A DNA stretch of 64,000 bases from Serratia ficaria (GTDB lineage Bacteria; Pseudomonadota; Gammaproteobacteria; Enterobacterales; Enterobacteriaceae): NCBI RefSeq assembly GCF_900187015.1, contig NZ_LT906479.1, forward strand, positions 930,001-994,000. The letters run 5' to 3'. The notes below the pieces were generated by a model. The model was not told where the DNA came from. It worked only from the letters and a program-made list of their open reading frames with translations, and searched no databases. A program made the position numbers and the translations under genes. This document shows positions 26,711-35,666 of this stretch, piece by piece (the stretch's first letter is position 1; each line of letters starts with the position of its first letter).

Positions 26711-29338
26711 ATGAGCAAGAGCACCGCTGAGATCCGTCAAGCGTTTCTCGATTTCTTTCATAGTAAGGGCCACCAGGTTGTAGCAAGCAGCTCCCTGGTG
26801 CCTAACAATGATCCGACATTGCTGTTTACCAATGCCGGCATGAACCAATTTAAAGATGTTTTCCTGGGGCTGGACAAGCGAGCCTATTCCCGAGCCACTA
26901 CCTCGCAGCGCTGCGTGCGCGCCGGCGGCAAGCATAACGATCTGGAGAACGTCGGTTATACCGCACGTCACCACACCTTCTTCGAAATGCTGGGCAACTT
27001 CAGCTTCGGCGACTATTTCAAACACGACGCCATCAGCTATGCGTGGGAGCTGCTGACCGGGGAAAACTGGTTCAACCTGCCGAAAGAGAAGCTGTGGGTC
27101 ACCGTCTATGAAACCGATGACGAAGCCTTCGACATCTGGCAGAAGCAGATTGGCGTGCCGGCCGAGCGCATTATCCGCATCGGCGACAACAAAGGCGCGG
27201 CCTTTGCCTCCGACAACTTCTGGCAGATGGGCGACACCGGCCCATGCGGCCCGTGCACCGAGATTTTCTACGATCACGGCGACCACATCTGGGGCGGCCC
27301 TCCGGGCAGCGCGGAAGAAGACGGCGATCGTTACATTGAGATCTGGAACATCGTCTTCATGCAGTTCAACCGTCAGTCCGACGGCACCATGTTGCCGCTG
27401 CCGAAGCCTTCGGTAGATACCGGCATGGGCCTGGAGCGTATCGCCGCGGTGTTGCAACACGTGAACTCCAACTATGAAATCGACCTGTTCCGCACGCTGA
27501 TCGCCGCCGTGGCGAAAGTGACCGGCGCTACCGATCTGGACAACAAATCCCTGCGCGTTATCGCCGACCATATCCGCTCCTGCGCCTTCCTGGTGTCGGA
27601 CGGCGTGATCCCGTCGAACGAAAACCGCGGCTATGTGCTGCGCCGCATCATTCGGCGCGCTATCCGCCACGGCAACATGCTGGGCGCGAAAGACACCTTC
27701 TTCTACAAGCTGGTGGCGCCGTTGATCGAAGTGATGGGCCCGGCGGCCGACGAACTGAAGCGCCAGCAGTCGCTGGTGGAGCAGGTGCTGAAAACCGAAG
27801 AAGAGCAGTTTGCCCGTACGCTGGAACGCGGTCTGGCGCTGCTGGACGAAGAGCTGACCAAGCTGCAGGGGGATACCCTGGACGGCGAAACCGCCTTCCG
27901 CCTGTACGACACCTTCGGCTTCCCGGTCGATCTGACCGCCGACGTGTGCCGCGAGCGCGGCCTGAAGGTCGACGAAGCCGGCTTCGAGCAGGCGATGGAA
28001 GCGCAGCGCCGCCGTGCGCGTGAGTCCAGCGGCTTTGGCGCAGACTACAACAGCATGATCCGCGTGGACGGCAGCAGCCAGTTTAGCGGCTACGATCATG
28101 AAGAGCAGCAGGCGACGGTGATCGCGCTGTTCCGCGACGGCCAGCCGGTGGAGCAGATCAACGCCGGCGAAGAGGCGGTGGTGGTGCTGGACGAGACGCC
28201 ATTCTATGGCGAATCCGGCGGCCAGGTGGGCGATAAGGGCGTGCTGAAAGCCGCCGGCGCTGACTTTGTGGTGAGCGACACCCAGAAATACGGCCAGGCT
28301 ATCGGCCACCAGGGTAAGCTGTCGCAGGGCTCGCTGAAGGTGAAAGATCGCGTCGATGCGCAGATCGATACCGCGCGCCGCAACCGCATTCGCCTGAACC
28401 ACTCGGCGACCCACTTGCTGCACGCCGCGCTGCGCCAGACGCTGGGCGACCACGTGGCGCAAAAAGGCTCGCTGGTTAACGACAAGTATCTGCGTTTCGA
28501 TTTCTCGCACTTCGAGGCGATGAAGCCGGAACAAATTCGCGCGGTAGAAGACCTGGTGAACCGGCAGGTGCGTCGCAACCTGCCGGTGCAAACCGAGGAA
28601 ATGGCGCTGGATGACGCCAAAGAGAAAGGCGCAATGGCGTTGTTCGGCGAGAAGTACGACGACAACGTGCGCGTGCTGACCATGGGCGATTTTTCCACCG
28701 AGCTGTGCGGCGGCACCCATGCCGGCCGCACCGGGGATATCGGCCTGTTCCGCATCTTGACCGAATCCGGTACGGCGGCGGGCATTCGCCGTATCGAAGC
28801 GGTGACCGGTGAAGGCGCCATCGCCACGCTGCATCAGCAAAACGATCTGTTACAGGACGTTGCGCAGCTGGTAAAAGGCGACAGCAGCAACCTGACCGAC
28901 AAAGTGCGCGCGGTGCTGGATCGCACCCGCGTGCTGGAGAAAGAGCTGCAGCAGCTGAAAGATCAACAGGCGGCGCAGGAAAGCGCGTCCTTGTCCAGCC
29001 AGGCTAAAGTGGTTAACGGCGTGAAGCTGTTGGTCAGCCAGCTGGATAACGTTGAGGCGAAAATGCTGCGCACCATGGTAGATGACCTGAAAAATCAGCT
29101 GGGTTCGGCCATTATCGTGCTGGCGACCACCGCTGATGATAAGGTTAGCCTGATTGCCGGCGTGACCAAGGATCTGACTGACCGGGTGAAAGCCGGTGAG
29201 CTGATCGGCAGCGTAGCGCAGCAGGTGGGCGGCAAGGGCGGTGGGCGCCCTGATATGGCGCAGGCGGGGGGAACGGATGTCAGCGCCCTGCCAGCGGCGT
29301 TGAACAGCGTAGAAGCCTGGGTGGCCTCGAAGCTGTGA
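26711..29338 (+). CDS. alaS: Alanyl-tRNA synthetase
   Basis: Charges tRNA-Ala and edits misactivated serine and glycine. The 875 residues (E. coli 876) contain the class II catalytic core (TRxR-type [17 protein letters not shown]; the motif 2 loop [20 protein letters not shown]), the editing domain with [12 protein letters not shown], the Cys/His pair in [13 protein letters not shown], and a C-terminal coiled oligomerisation domain. The start ATG at 26711 matches the family N terminus [16 protein letters not shown]; the longer frame from 26660 is discarded. Confidence 0.97.
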   Translation: MSKSTAEIRQAFLDFFHSKGHQVVASSSLVPNNDPTLLFTNAGMNQFKDVFLGLDKRAYSRATTSQRCVRAGGKHNDLENVGYTARHHTFFEMLGNFSFGDYFKHDAISYAWELLTGENWFNLPKEKLWVTVYETDDEAFDIWQKQIGVPAERIIRIGDNKGAAFASDNFWQMGDTGPCGPCTEIFYDHGDHIWGGPPGSAEEDGDRYIEIWNIVFMQFNRQSDGTMLPLPKPSVDTGMGLERIAAVLQHVNSNYEIDLFRTLIAAVAKVTGATDLDNKSLRVIADHIRSCAFLVSDGVIPSNENRGYVLRRIIRRAIRHGNMLGAKDTFFYKLVAPLIEVMGPAADELKRQQSLVEQVLKTEEEQFARTLERGLALLDEELTKLQGDTLDGETAFRLYDTFGFPVDLTADVCRERGLKVDEAGFEQAMEAQRRRARESSGFGADYNSMIRVDGSSQFSGYDHEEQQATVIALFRDGQPVEQINAGEEAVVVLDETPFYGESGGQVGDKGVLKAAGADFVVSDTQKYGQAIGHQGKLSQGSLKVKDRVDAQIDTARRNRIRLNHSATHLLHAALRQTLGDHVAQKGSLVNDKYLRFDFSHFEAMKPEQIRAVEDLVNRQVRRNLPVQTEEMALDDAKEKGAMALFGEKYDDNVRVLTMGDFSTELCGGTHAGRTGDIGLFRILTESGTAAGIRRIEAVTGEGAIATLHQQNDLLQDVAQLVKGDSSNLTDKVRAVLDRTRVLEKELQQLKDQQAAQESASLSSQAKVVNGVKLLVSQLDNVEAKMLRTMVDDLKNQLGSAIIVLATTADDKVSLIAGVTKDLTDRVKAGELIGSVAQQVGGKGGGRPDMAQAGGTDVSALPAALNSVEAWVASKL

Positions 29339-29359
29339 ATATAAATAAATAGCACGCGT

Positions 29360-29395
29360 AAACGCCATAACTCTTTGTTGATTATGGCGTTTTCA
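29360..29395 (+). terminator. Terminator downstream of alaS
   Basis: AAACGCCATAA (29360-29370) pairs perfectly with TTATGGCGTTT (29382-29392), followed by T. The loop is 11 bases. Confidence 0.75.
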
Positions 29396-29590
29396 TACTG
29401 TGCTAACACAATGTAGTTACAATTGCGGGAACAAAGTTTTTCAGGTCGGCTAAACTTATCATTATCTGAGGTGAGACCAAGTCTGCTTACACTTATTGTG
29501 GCTTACACGGCTTACGTTTTCACAACATATGATGGATAATGACGGGGAAACTGAGAGACCCGACTCTTTTAATCTTTCAAGGAGCAAAGA

Positions 29591-29776
29591 ATGTTAATTC
29601 TGACTCGTCGAGTTGGTGAAACCCTCATGATTGGCGATGAGGTCACGGTCACAGTGCTAGGGGTGAAAGGCAACCAGGTGCGTATTGGTGTGAATGCCCC
29701 CAAAGAGGTGTCGGTGCACCGCGAAGAAATCTATCAACGCATTCAGGCAGAGAAGTCTCAACAGACGACTTACTGA
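29591..29776 (+). CDS. csrA: Carbon storage regulator CsrA (RsmA)
   Basis: Dimeric RNA-binding protein that binds GGA motifs in leaders and represses or activates translation; it is titrated by CsrB-type sRNAs. The 61-residue sequence is almost that of E. coli Csr[52 protein letters not shown], including RNA-contact residues Leu4, Arg6, Arg7 and Arg44. It is preceded by a strong AAGGAG site, itself containing GGA, so autoregulation is plausible. It sits between alaS and the serV-argV tRNA operon as in E. coli. Confidence 0.98.
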   Translation: MLILTRRVGETLMIGDEVTVTVLGVKGNQVRIGVNAPKEVSVHREEIYQRIQAEKSQQTTY

Positions 29777-29785
29777 TTTCGAAGC

Positions 29786-29824
29786 AGCGTCTCGTTGCTT
29801 GGCGAGACGCTACTGCGCTTTTTT
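29786..29824 (+). terminator. Terminator downstream of csrA
   Basis: AGCGTCTCG (29786-29794) / CGAGACGCT (29803-29811), followed a few bases later by six T residues (29819-29824). Confidence 0.75.
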
Positions 29825-29994
29825 GCGCCCATCCCGCCGCTTTCCCGCTTTTCTTCCCATTATTTTTTCCCCTTTGTTTTGCGCTTTGCTTGCGGTACCC
29901 CTGCGGTTGCCTGTTGATAAAACACCCTTTTTGCCGTGAAATCGCTCATGTTGGGTGTGAATTGTGCAAACACGCATGAGTTGGGAAAAATTGT

Positions 29995-30029
29995 TTGACT
30001 TACAAGTCGGAGAAAGTAATATGTGCGCC
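29995..30029 (+). promoter_or_regulatory. Promoter of the tRNA-Ser/Arg operon
   Basis: -35 TTGACT (29995-30000) and -10 TAATAT (30017-30022) with 16-bp spacing. A GC-rich discriminator GCGCC follows at 30025-30029, typical of stringently controlled stable-RNA promoters. The first tRNA begins 57 bp later. Confidence 0.85.
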
Positions 30030-30086
30030 ACGCAGTGCCGATGAGCTTATCTAAAGCGAGTTAGGCACAATTCGAAAGAAGCGTAT

Positions 30087-30179
30087 GGTGAGGTGGCCGA
30101 GAGGCTGAAGGCGCTCCCCTGCTAAGGGAGTATGCGGTCAAAAGCTGCATCCGGGGTTCGAATCCCCGCCTCACCGCCA
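30087..30179 (+). tRNA. serV: tRNA-Ser (anticodon GCT)
   Basis: 93-nt class II tRNA. The acceptor stem GGTGAGG pairs with CCTCACC; the anticodon loop CTGCTAA gives GCT. It has a long variable arm, a GGTTCGAATCC T arm, and an encoded CCA. It heads the operon downstream of csrA as E. coli serV does. Confidence 0.97.
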
Positions 30180-30182
30180 TTT

Positions 30183-30259
30183 GCATCCATAGCTCAGCTG
30201 GATAGAGTACTCGGCTACGAACCGAGCGGTCGGAGGTTCGAATCCTCCTGGATGCACCA
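30183..30259 (+). tRNA. tRNA-Arg (anticodon ACG), copy 1
   Basis: 77-nt tRNA with acceptor GCATCCA/TGGATGC, anticodon ACG in CTACGAA, T arm GGAGGTTCGAATCCTCC and encoded CCA. It starts 3 bp after tRNA-Ser. The A34 is expected to be deaminated to inosine so that CGU/CGC/CGA are read. Confidence 0.97.
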
Positions 30260-30320
30260 TATTTTGCAGTATGGTGGGGTAGCAACAACGTACCATACGG
30301 TATCAAAAAAGAATTCCTGT

Positions 30321-30397
30321 GCATCCATAGCTCAGCTGGATAGAGTACTCGGCTACGAACCGAGCGGTCGGAGGTTCGAATCCTCCTGGATGCACCA
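30321..30397 (+). tRNA. tRNA-Arg (anticodon ACG), copy 2
   Basis: Identical over all 77 nt to copy 1, separated from it by 61 bp. Matches the argV/Y/Z/Q type of E. coli. Confidence 0.97.
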
Positions 30398-30463
30398 TTC
30401 TTAAAACGCGTTTATCAGCAAGTTTCGGCTTACAGATAAATGCGAGCTGAAAGATAGCTCAAA

Positions 30464-30536
30464 GGAGGACAACGTTGCTTCGGCAACGGCCCGAAGGGCG
30501 AAGCGGTTACGCTGAGTAATCCTCCTGGATGCACCA
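30464..30536 (+). pseudogene. tRNA-Arg 3'-end pseudo-repeat A
   Basis: The 3' end of tRNA-Arg (AATCCTCCTGGATGCACCA, 30518-30536) is present without the rest of the tRNA. Its CCTCC can still pair with GGAGG at 30464-30468, but the T loop is replaced by about 52 bases that include a hairpin, CGTTGC-TTCG-GCAACG (30473-30488). A related copy follows at 30717-30814. Confidence 0.75.
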
Positions 30537-30589
30537 TTCTTTCAAGTGATGTTTCATGGAATGAAACTGTTCGCTGTAACAAATAGACT

Positions 30590-30666
30590 GCATCCATAGC
30601 TCAGCTGGATAGAGTACTCGGCTACGAACCGAGCGGTCGGAGGTTCGAATCCTCCTGGATGCACCA
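30590..30666 (+). tRNA. tRNA-Arg (anticodon ACG), copy 3
   Basis: Third identical 77-nt copy. It is followed directly by a Rho-independent terminator. Confidence 0.97.
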
Positions 30667-30704
30667 TCTAAGAAAAACCCGCTTCGGCGGGTTTTTCGCT
30701 TTTC
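30650..30704 (+). repeat. 55-bp direct repeat, copy 1 (tRNA tail plus terminator)
   Basis: Bases 30650-30704 are identical to 30798-30852. The unit holds the last 17 bases of tRNA-Arg and the whole downstream terminator. Confidence 0.9.
30673..30696 (+). terminator. Terminator after tRNA-Arg copy 3
   Basis: AAAAACCCGC-TTCG-GCGGGTTTTT: a 10-bp stem closed by a TTCG tetraloop, with a T run. Confidence 0.92.
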
Positions 30705-30716
30705 CGACCGCGAGGA

Positions 30717-30814
30717 GAGCGGTAGGAGGTTCGAGCCGAGCGTAGCGAGACAACGTTGCGTCAGCAACGGCCCGCAGGGAGAGGCGCAGCCGAATCATCC
30801 TCCTGGATGCACCA
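30717..30814 (+). pseudogene. tRNA-Arg pseudo-repeat B with split T arm
   Basis: GAGCGGTaGGAGGTTCGA (30717-30734; one mismatch to the tRNA) and TCCTCCTGGATGCACCA (30798-30814) are the two sides of the tRNA-Arg T arm. They are separated by about 63 bases containing CGTTGC-GTCA-GCAACG (30754-30769). The insert matches repeat A in its hairpin stem and in the following CGGCCCG. Confidence 0.75.
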
Positions 30815-30852
30815 TCTAAGAAAAACCCGCTTCGGCGGGTTTTTCGCTTTTC
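30798..30852 (+). repeat. 55-bp direct repeat, copy 2
   Basis: Second copy of the tRNA-tail-plus-terminator unit, 148 bp after the first and identical over 55 bp. Confidence 0.9.
30821..30844 (+). terminator. Second copy of the tRNA operon terminator
   Basis: The same AAAAACCCGC-TTCG-GCGGGTTTTT structure as at 30673-30696. It gives a back-up stop for the tRNA operon before yqaB. Confidence 0.9.
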
Positions 30853-30974
30853 GGTTCCCGCCACCGCCTATTCTTCCCCCGCGAAGCGCAGCACATTCCG
30901 CCATTACGCAGTCAGCGACAACCCTGCGGCTTTACGCTAAAGTAGTTTTCTTTCCTCACGATCATGGAGTAACG

Positions 30975-31541
30975 ATGTACGACCGCTATCAGGGTCTTAT
31001 TTTCGACATGGACGGCACCATCCTGGACACCGAACCCACGCACCGCAAAGCGTGGCATGAGGTGCTGTCTCGTTACGGTATGACGTTTGATGAGGCGGCG
31101 ATGGTGGCGCTGAGCGGCTCCCCAACCTGGCGCATCGCTCAGGCGATTATCGCCAGCCATGAGGCCGATCTCGATCCCCATCACCTGGCCGCAGAAAAAA
31201 CGCGCGCGGTGGAGGCGATGCTGCTGGACAGCGTGCGTCCATTGCCGTTGATCGAGGTGGTCAAAGCCTATCACGGCCGCCGCCCAATGGCGGTCGGCAC
31301 CGGCAGCGAGCACCGCATGGCGGAAACGCTGCTGCGCCATCTGGGCCTGCTTCACTGTTTCGATGCGATCGTCGGCGCCGACGACGTTCAGCGCCATAAG
31401 CCTGAACCTGACACCTTCCTGCGCTGCGCTGAATTGATCGGCGTGCCGCCGGAAAAATGCGTGGTGTTTGAAGACGCCGACTTCGGCATTCAGGCGGCGA
31501 AAAGCGCCAATATGGCCGTGGTAGACGTTCGTACGCTGTGA
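30975..31541 (+). CDS. yqaB: HAD-family sugar phosphatase YqaB
   Basis: Haloacid-dehalogenase phosphatase that acts on fructose 1-phosphate and 6-phosphogluconate in E. coli. The 188-residue product begins MYDRYQGLIFDMDGTILDTEPTHRKAW with the nucleophile Asp11 in DMDGT. It has the Thr of VGTGSEHRM, the Lys in RHKPEPDTF, and the acidic EDADFGIQAA motif. A long upstream extension of the frame runs back into the tRNA-derived repeats and is not coding. The stop overlaps the GTG start of yqaA. Confidence 0.93.
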   Translation: MYDRYQGLIFDMDGTILDTEPTHRKAWHEVLSRYGMTFDEAAMVALSGSPTWRIAQAIIASHEADLDPHHLAAEKTRAVEAMLLDSVRPLPLIEVVKAYHGRRPMAVGTGSEHRMAETLLRHLGLLHCFDAIVGADDVQRHKPEPDTFLRCAELIGVPPEKCVVFEDADFGIQAAKSANMAVVDVRTL

Positions 31542-31966
31542 GTAGTACGCTAGCCGTACTGTCGTTATTCGGCAGCAGCTTCCTCAGTGCGACGCTGCTG
31601 CCGGGAAATTCAGAAGTTGTTTTGGTCGCTTTGCTGGCCAACAGCCGCGTCTCACCGGAAGTGTTGGTGCTGGCCGCGACGTTGGGCAACACTCTCGGCG
31701 GATTGACCAATGTCATTATCGGGCGCCTGTTACCGGCGTTGAAACCGCAGCGGGGGCTGGAAACGGCGCTCGGGTGGCTGCAACGCTTTGGCCCGGCTGC
31801 GCTGTTGCTCAGCTGGGTACCGGTAGTGGGCGATTTGTTGTGCGTGTTGGCAGGTTGGTTGCGCATGCCATGGGGCTCTGTCGCGCTGTTTCTGTGTATC
31901 GGAAAGGCGCTGCGTTACATCGTTTTGGCTATGATAACGGTACAGGGTATCGCCTGGTGGCATTAA
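31538..31966 (+). CDS. yqaA: Inner-membrane protein YqaA (DedA/SNARE-associated family)
   Basis: A 142-residue membrane protein with about four hydrophobic segments, close to E. coli YqaA: FGSSFLSATLLPGNSEVVLVALL at the N terminus and LSWVPVVGDLLCVLAGWLRMPW further on, the latter being the DedA-type signature. It starts at a GTG overlapping the yqaB stop, so translation is coupled. DedA proteins are linked to lipid-carrier flipping, but a role for this short branch is not established. Confidence 0.9.
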   Translation: MSSTLAVLSLFGSSFLSATLLPGNSEVVLVALLANSRVSPEVLVLAATLGNTLGGLTNVIIGRLLPALKPQRGLETALGWLQRFGPAALLLSWVPVVGDLLCVLAGWLRMPWGSVALFLCIGKALRYIVLAMITVQGIAWWH

Positions 31967-32048
31967 CCAAGTGAATATAACTCAATATTCTCTCGGGTGC
32001 GGATTCAGTATGCTTACGAGTTATTGTTTTTAGAAGCGGGAGGTCAAT

Positions 32049-33611
32049 TTGATCCCGGACGTATCACAGGCGCTTTCTTGGTTGGAAGCCCACCCCCAGG
32101 CATTAAAAGGCATCCGTCGCGGCATCGAGCGCGAAACGCTGCGAGTGACCCCAGACGGCACGCTGGCGACAACCGGACATCCGGAAAAATTGGGGGCGGC
32201 ATTAACGCACCATTGGATCACCACAGACTTTGCCGAAGCGCTGTTAGAGTTCATTACGCCGGTTGACGACAACCTCGATCACCTGCTGACGTTCCTGCGC
32301 GATATCCACCGTTATGTGGCGCGCAATTTGGGTGATGAGCGCATGTGGCCGCTCAGCATGCCGTGTTTTATCGAGGCCGAGCAGGACATCGAGCTGGCGC
32401 AGTTCGGCGCGTCGAATATCGGCCGCATGAAAACGCTGTATCGCGAAGGCTTGAAGAACCGCTATGGCGCGCTGATGCAGACCATTTCCGGCGTGCATTA
32501 CAACTTCTCGCTGCCGCTGGAATTCTGGCAGGCGTGGGCGGGCGTGAAAGACGCTGAGAGCGGCAAAGAACAGATCTCCGCGGGCTATTTCCGCCTGATC
32601 CGCAACTATTACCGCTTTGGCTGGGTGATCCCCTATCTGTTCGGCGCTTCGCCGGCGATCTGTTCTTCGTTCCTGAAAGGGCGCGAGACCGATTTGCCGT
32701 TCGAACGCACCGAGCAGGGCATGTGTTACCTGCCGTACGCCACCTCGCTGCGCCTGAGCGATCTCGGCTATACCAACAAGTCGCAGAGCAACCTGGGCAT
32801 CACCTTCAACGATCTGCACAGCTATGTGGCGGGTCTGAAGCGGGCGATAGTGACGCCTTCCGAAGAGTTCGCCAGGCTGGGCGTGAAGGATGGCGATCGT
32901 TACCTGCAGCTGAACAGCAACGTGCTGCAGATTGAAAACGAGCTGTATGCGCCGATCCGGCCGAAGCGCGTGACCGAAAGCGGCGAGACGCCGTCAGATG
33001 CGCTGCTGCGCGGCGGCATCGAGTATATCGAAGTTCGCTCGCTGGACATCAACCCATTCTCGCCAATCGGCGTGGATGCGGTGCAGGCGCGCTTCCTGGA
33101 CCTGTTCCTGGTGTGGTGCGTGTTGGCGGATGCGCCGGAGATGAACAGCGATGAACTGCTGTGCACGCGGAAAAACTGGAATCGGGTGATCCTGGAAGGA
33201 CGCAAACCGGGCCAGACCATCGGCATCGGCTGCGACGACAGCCGCGAGCCGCTGGAGAAAGTGGGCAAGGCGCTGTTTGACGACCTGCGCCGCGTGGCGG
33301 AAGTGTTGGATGGCGAGGCGGGCAACCGTCAATACCAGCAGGTTTGCGATGAGCTGGTCGCCGCGTTTGACGATCCGGAGCTGACCTTCTCGGCGCGCAT
33401 TCTGCGGGCAATGAAGGAAGAGGGCACCGGCAGAGTCGGCCTGGCGTTGGCGGAGCAGTATCGCAAGATGCTGATCGAAGAGCCGCTGGAAATTCTGGAT
33501 GAAGCCGCGTTGGCCAAGGAGCAGGAAGCCTCATGGCAGCGCCAGCGCAACATAGAAGCGGCGGATACGCTAAGCTTTGAAGAGTTCCTGAAACAAAACG
33601 GCGGGAGCTGA
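32049..33611 (+). CDS. gshA: Glutamate-cysteine ligase
   Basis: First step of glutathione synthesis: ATP-dependent joining of glutamate and cysteine. The 520 residues match E. coli GshA throughout ([74 protein letters not shown]). Translation starts at a TTG at 32049, as in E. coli gshA, behind GGGAGGT; the rare start codon probably keeps expression low. Confidence 0.96.
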   Translation: MIPDVSQALSWLEAHPQALKGIRRGIERETLRVTPDGTLATTGHPEKLGAALTHHWITTDFAEALLEFITPVDDNLDHLLTFLRDIHRYVARNLGDERMWPLSMPCFIEAEQDIELAQFGASNIGRMKTLYREGLKNRYGALMQTISGVHYNFSLPLEFWQAWAGVKDAESGKEQISAGYFRLIRNYYRFGWVIPYLFGASPAICSSFLKGRETDLPFERTEQGMCYLPYATSLRLSDLGYTNKSQSNLGITFNDLHSYVAGLKRAIVTPSEEFARLGVKDGDRYLQLNSNVLQIENELYAPIRPKRVTESGETPSDALLRGGIEYIEVRSLDINPFSPIGVDAVQARFLDLFLVWCVLADAPEMNSDELLCTRKNWNRVILEGRKPGQTIGIGCDDSREPLEKVGKALFDDLRRVAEVLDGEAGNRQYQQVCDELVAAFDDPELTFSARILRAMKEEGTGRVGLALAEQYRKMLIEEPLEILDEAALAKEQEASWQRQRNIEAADTLSFEEFLKQNGGS

Positions 33612-33617
33612 ATAAAG

Positions 33618-33689
33618 AAAAGGCCACATCAATGTGGCCAAATATGCATCTCTGATGACAGGGATGATGATAACAAATGCGCGTCTTTC
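33618..33689 (-). ncRNA. micA: Small regulatory RNA MicA
   Basis: Hfq-dependent sRNA that represses ompA and other envelope mRNAs. Read on the minus strand it begins GAAAGACGCGCATTTG, the MicA seed, continues with TTATCATCATCCCTG, and ends in a terminator GGCCACATTGATGTGGCC followed by TTTT. The length of 72 nt equals E. coli MicA. Location between gshA and luxS, opposite to both, is also conserved. Confidence 0.95.
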
Positions 33690-33695
33690 ACATAC

Positions 33696-33724
33696 TCAGA
33701 CTCGCTGGGTTGGAAAAGGTTTCC
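33696..33724 (-). promoter_or_regulatory. Sigma-E-like promoter of micA
   Basis: On the minus strand GGAAACC (33718-33724) and GTCTGA (33696-33701) are 16 bp apart. The -10 ends 6 bases before the MicA 5' end. This fits the sigma-E consensus (GGAAC / GTCNNA type), and micA is known to be sigma-E dependent. Confidence 0.75.
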
Positions 33725-33777
33725 TGGTTAGATAAAAAAGTTTCGAAATAAATACCCTTTTACGAGGAGGTAACGAA

Positions 33778-34293
33778 ATGCCACTGCTGGATAGCTTTAC
33801 CGTAGACCATACCCGCATGGCAGCCCCGGCTGTCCGCGTCGCGAAAACCATGAAAACTCCTCATGGCGATACCATCACCGTGTTCGATCTGCGCTTCTGC
33901 CGGCCGAACCTGGAAGTGATGCCTGAGCGCGGCATTCATACGCTGGAACACCTGTTTGCCGGCTTTATGCGTGACCACCTGAATGGTCAGGGCGTTGAGA
34001 TTATCGATATCTCCCCGATGGGCTGCCGCACCGGCTTCTATATGAGCCTGATCGGCGTGCCGGAAGAGCAGCGCGTGGCCGATGCCTGGAAAGCGGCGAT
34101 GGGCGACGTATTGAAGGTGACCGACCAGCGCAAAATTCCTGAGCTGAATGAATTCCAGTGCGGCACTTACCATATGCACTCGCTGGAAGAGGCGCAGGAA
34201 ATCGCCAAGCACATCCTCGATCACGACGTGGTGGTGAACCACAACGAAGAGCTGGCGCTGCCGAAAGAAAAACTGCAGGAACTGCACATCTAG
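33778..34293 (+). CDS. luxS: S-ribosylhomocysteine lyase LuxS
   Basis: Splits S-ribosylhomocysteine into homocysteine and the AI-2 precursor DPD, serving methyl recycling and quorum sensing. The 171-residue protein has the metal site HTLEH (His54, Glu57, His58) and the third ligand Cys near residue 128 in QCGTYHMHS, plus the catalytic Cys in [10 protein letters not shown]. It starts behind a strong ACGAGGAGG site. A good terminator follows. Confidence 0.98.
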   Translation: MPLLDSFTVDHTRMAAPAVRVAKTMKTPHGDTITVFDLRFCRPNLEVMPERGIHTLEHLFAGFMRDHLNGQGVEIIDISPMGCRTGFYMSLIGVPEEQRVADAWKAAMGDVLKVTDQRKIPELNEFQCGTYHMHSLEEAQEIAKHILDHDVVVNHNEELALPKEKLQELHI

Positions 34294-34316
34294 TCCGGCG
34301 CCGTAACGCAGCGATA

Positions 34317-34345
34317 AAAAAAGACGCGAACATCGCGTCTTTTTT
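34317..34345 (+). terminator. luxS terminator
   Basis: AAAAAAGACGCGA (34317-34329) / TCGCGTCTTTTTT (34333-34345), a 13-bp stem with a 3-base loop. It ends only 8 bp before the IS element. Confidence 0.92.
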
Positions 34346-34407
34346 CTTTCCGGTGACCCGTCCTAAATAGCGTTGACACATTTTACTCACACACTGAGGA
34401 AAATGTG

Positions 34408-34806
34408 ATGAACCAGTATGTTAAACGCACGCAACGCGATTACTCTCTATCCTTTAAATTGGCCGTCGTCGAACAGGTCGAAAAAGGCGAGATGACTTAC
34501 CGCCAGGCACAAGACCGCTACGGTATCCAGGGCAGTCATACCGTCATGAACTGGCTGCGTAAATATGGCCAACTCGACTGGCGCTCTTCCCCTTCTACCA
34601 GACTGTGCGGAGACAATATGCCTAAGTTACCTCTGACTCCCGAACAACGAATCAAAGAACTCGAACAGCAACTGGCTGAATCCGAAGTCAAAGCCCAGTT
34701 CTTTGAAGCGGTCGTGAAAGTGATGAATACCGAGTTCGGGGCCTCCCTGACAAAAAAGCAGTTGGCTGCCTTATCGCGCAAACACAAGCGCCACGACTCA
34801 CAGTAG
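34408..34806 (+). CDS. IS3-family transposase OrfA
   Basis: A 132-residue protein with an N-terminal helix-turn-helix (YSLSFKLAVVEQVEKGEMTYRQAQDRYGIQGSHTVMNWLRKYG) and a leucine-zipper helix (PEQRIKELEQQLAESEVKAQFFEAV). It binds the terminal repeats and regulates transposition. The ATG at 34408 follows GAGGA; a GTG one codon earlier is less well placed. Near its 3' end lies the slippery heptamer A-AAA-AAG (34752-34758), in phase for -1 frameshifting to orfB. Confidence 0.92.
   Translation: MNQYVKRTQRDYSLSFKLAVVEQVEKGEMTYRQAQDRYGIQGSHTVMNWLRKYGQLDWRSSPSTRLCGDNMPKLPLTPEQRIKELEQQLAESEVKAQFFEAVVKVMNTEFGASLTKKQLAALSRKHKRHDSQ
34752..34758 (+). promoter_or_regulatory. Programmed -1 frameshift heptamer
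   Basis: A AAA AAG in the orfA frame (Lys-Lys). After a -1 slip the frame reads through without a stop into orfB and passes the orfA stop at 34804-34806. This is the standard route to the OrfAB transposase. Confidence 0.8.
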
Positions 34807-34823
34807 CGCGCGCCTGCCGGTTG

Positions 34824-35621
34824 ATGGGTATCAGCCGACAGGCGTGGTATCAGTCTTTGCAACGTGAACGAGGGAGAGAGGAGCAAGCCCATCATATCGT
34901 GGAGCAGGTGACCGCCATCCGCTTACACCAGCCCCGACTGGGAACACGTAAGCTGCACCACTTGCTGCGACAACAGCCGCAAGCCCCCATGCATGTGGGG
35001 CGAGACCGCCTGTTCCGGATACTGCGCTGCGCCCGTTTACTGGTGATGCCTAAACGGGCGTATCACAAGACAACGAACAGCCATCATCGTTTTTACCGTC
35101 ATCCCAACTTGTTGAAAGCGGGAGAAAATCAGGTGATAGCCAGCCGCCCGGAACAGGTGTGGGTAGCGGATATTACTTATCTTCCCCTGCGGACAGGGAC
35201 GGCGTACGTGAGTCTGGTAACGGATGCGTGGTCGAGAAAAATCGTGGGTTATCATGTCCATGACAGCCTGCATGCCCGGCACGTCGCTGGCGCGTTCAAA
35301 ATGGCGCTGGCCGGCAGGCGCACCGCAGCTCCGCTGGTGCATCACTCAGACCGGGGTATCCAGTACTGCTCACAGGAATATCAGTCGTTACATCAACGAC
35401 ATGGCGTTATCTGTTCGATGACGGACGGGTATGACTGTTACCAGAATGCGCTGGCGGAACGAGTAAACGGGATACTGAAAATGGAATACCTGCTCAACAG
35501 ACCGAAAGATATCGGACAGGCAAGGAAAATGGTCAGGCAGTCTGTGGAAATCTACAACACGCGGCGACCGCATCTGTCGCTACAATACAAAACGCCCGAT
35601 GAAGTTCATCGGGCGTTATAA
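34824..35621 (+). CDS. IS3-family transposase OrfB (DDE integrase domain)
   Basis: Catalytic part of the transposase, 265 residues if started at the ATG at 34824 but probably made mainly as an OrfAB fusion. The DDE triad is visible: Asp in VWVADITYL, Asp in VHHSDRGIQYCS and Glu in NALAERVNGILK. The N-terminal HTH_21-like part (RLGTRKLHHLLRQQ) is also typical. The C-terminal NTRRPHLSLQYKTPDEVH completes the rve domain, so the protein is full length. Confidence 0.94.
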   Translation: MGISRQAWYQSLQRERGREEQAHHIVEQVTAIRLHQPRLGTRKLHHLLRQQPQAPMHVGRDRLFRILRCARLLVMPKRAYHKTTNSHHRFYRHPNLLKAGENQVIASRPEQVWVADITYLPLRTGTAYVSLVTDAWSRKIVGYHVHDSLHARHVAGAFKMALAGRRTAAPLVHHSDRGIQYCSQEYQSLHQRHGVICSMTDGYDCYQNALAERVNGILKMEYLLNRPKDIGQARKMVRQSVEIYNTRRPHLSLQYKTPDEVHRAL

Positions 35622-35666
35622 GGCTGAAAAGTGTCAACCTATATCAGGACTAGTCACGGCTGCCGG

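Larger units (their letters stand above)
34354..35656 (+). mobile_element. Complete IS3-family insertion sequence
   Basis: 1303 bp, bounded by imperfect inverted repeats of about 30 bp (34354-34383 and 35627-35656) that begin TGAC and share GTCCT and GTTGACAC. The element starts TG and ends CA as in the IS3 family. The 3-bp sequence CGG occurs directly on both sides (34351-34353 and 35657-35659), a target-site duplication. It carries orfA and orfB in frames related by -1. Ends, duplication and frames are all intact, so it looks recent and possibly active. It landed between luxS and corB, 10 bp beyond the corB stop, without breaking a gene. Confidence 0.93.

Noticed and set aside
30087..30852. 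An integrative element at the tRNA array
   Set aside because: No integrase or island follows; the partial tRNA ends are tandem repeats with the operon terminator, not attachment-site scars flanking foreign DNA.
30132..30864. Frames across the tRNA operon in both directions
   Set aside because: They read through tRNA genes; repeated peptide runs reflect the identical tRNA-Arg copies.
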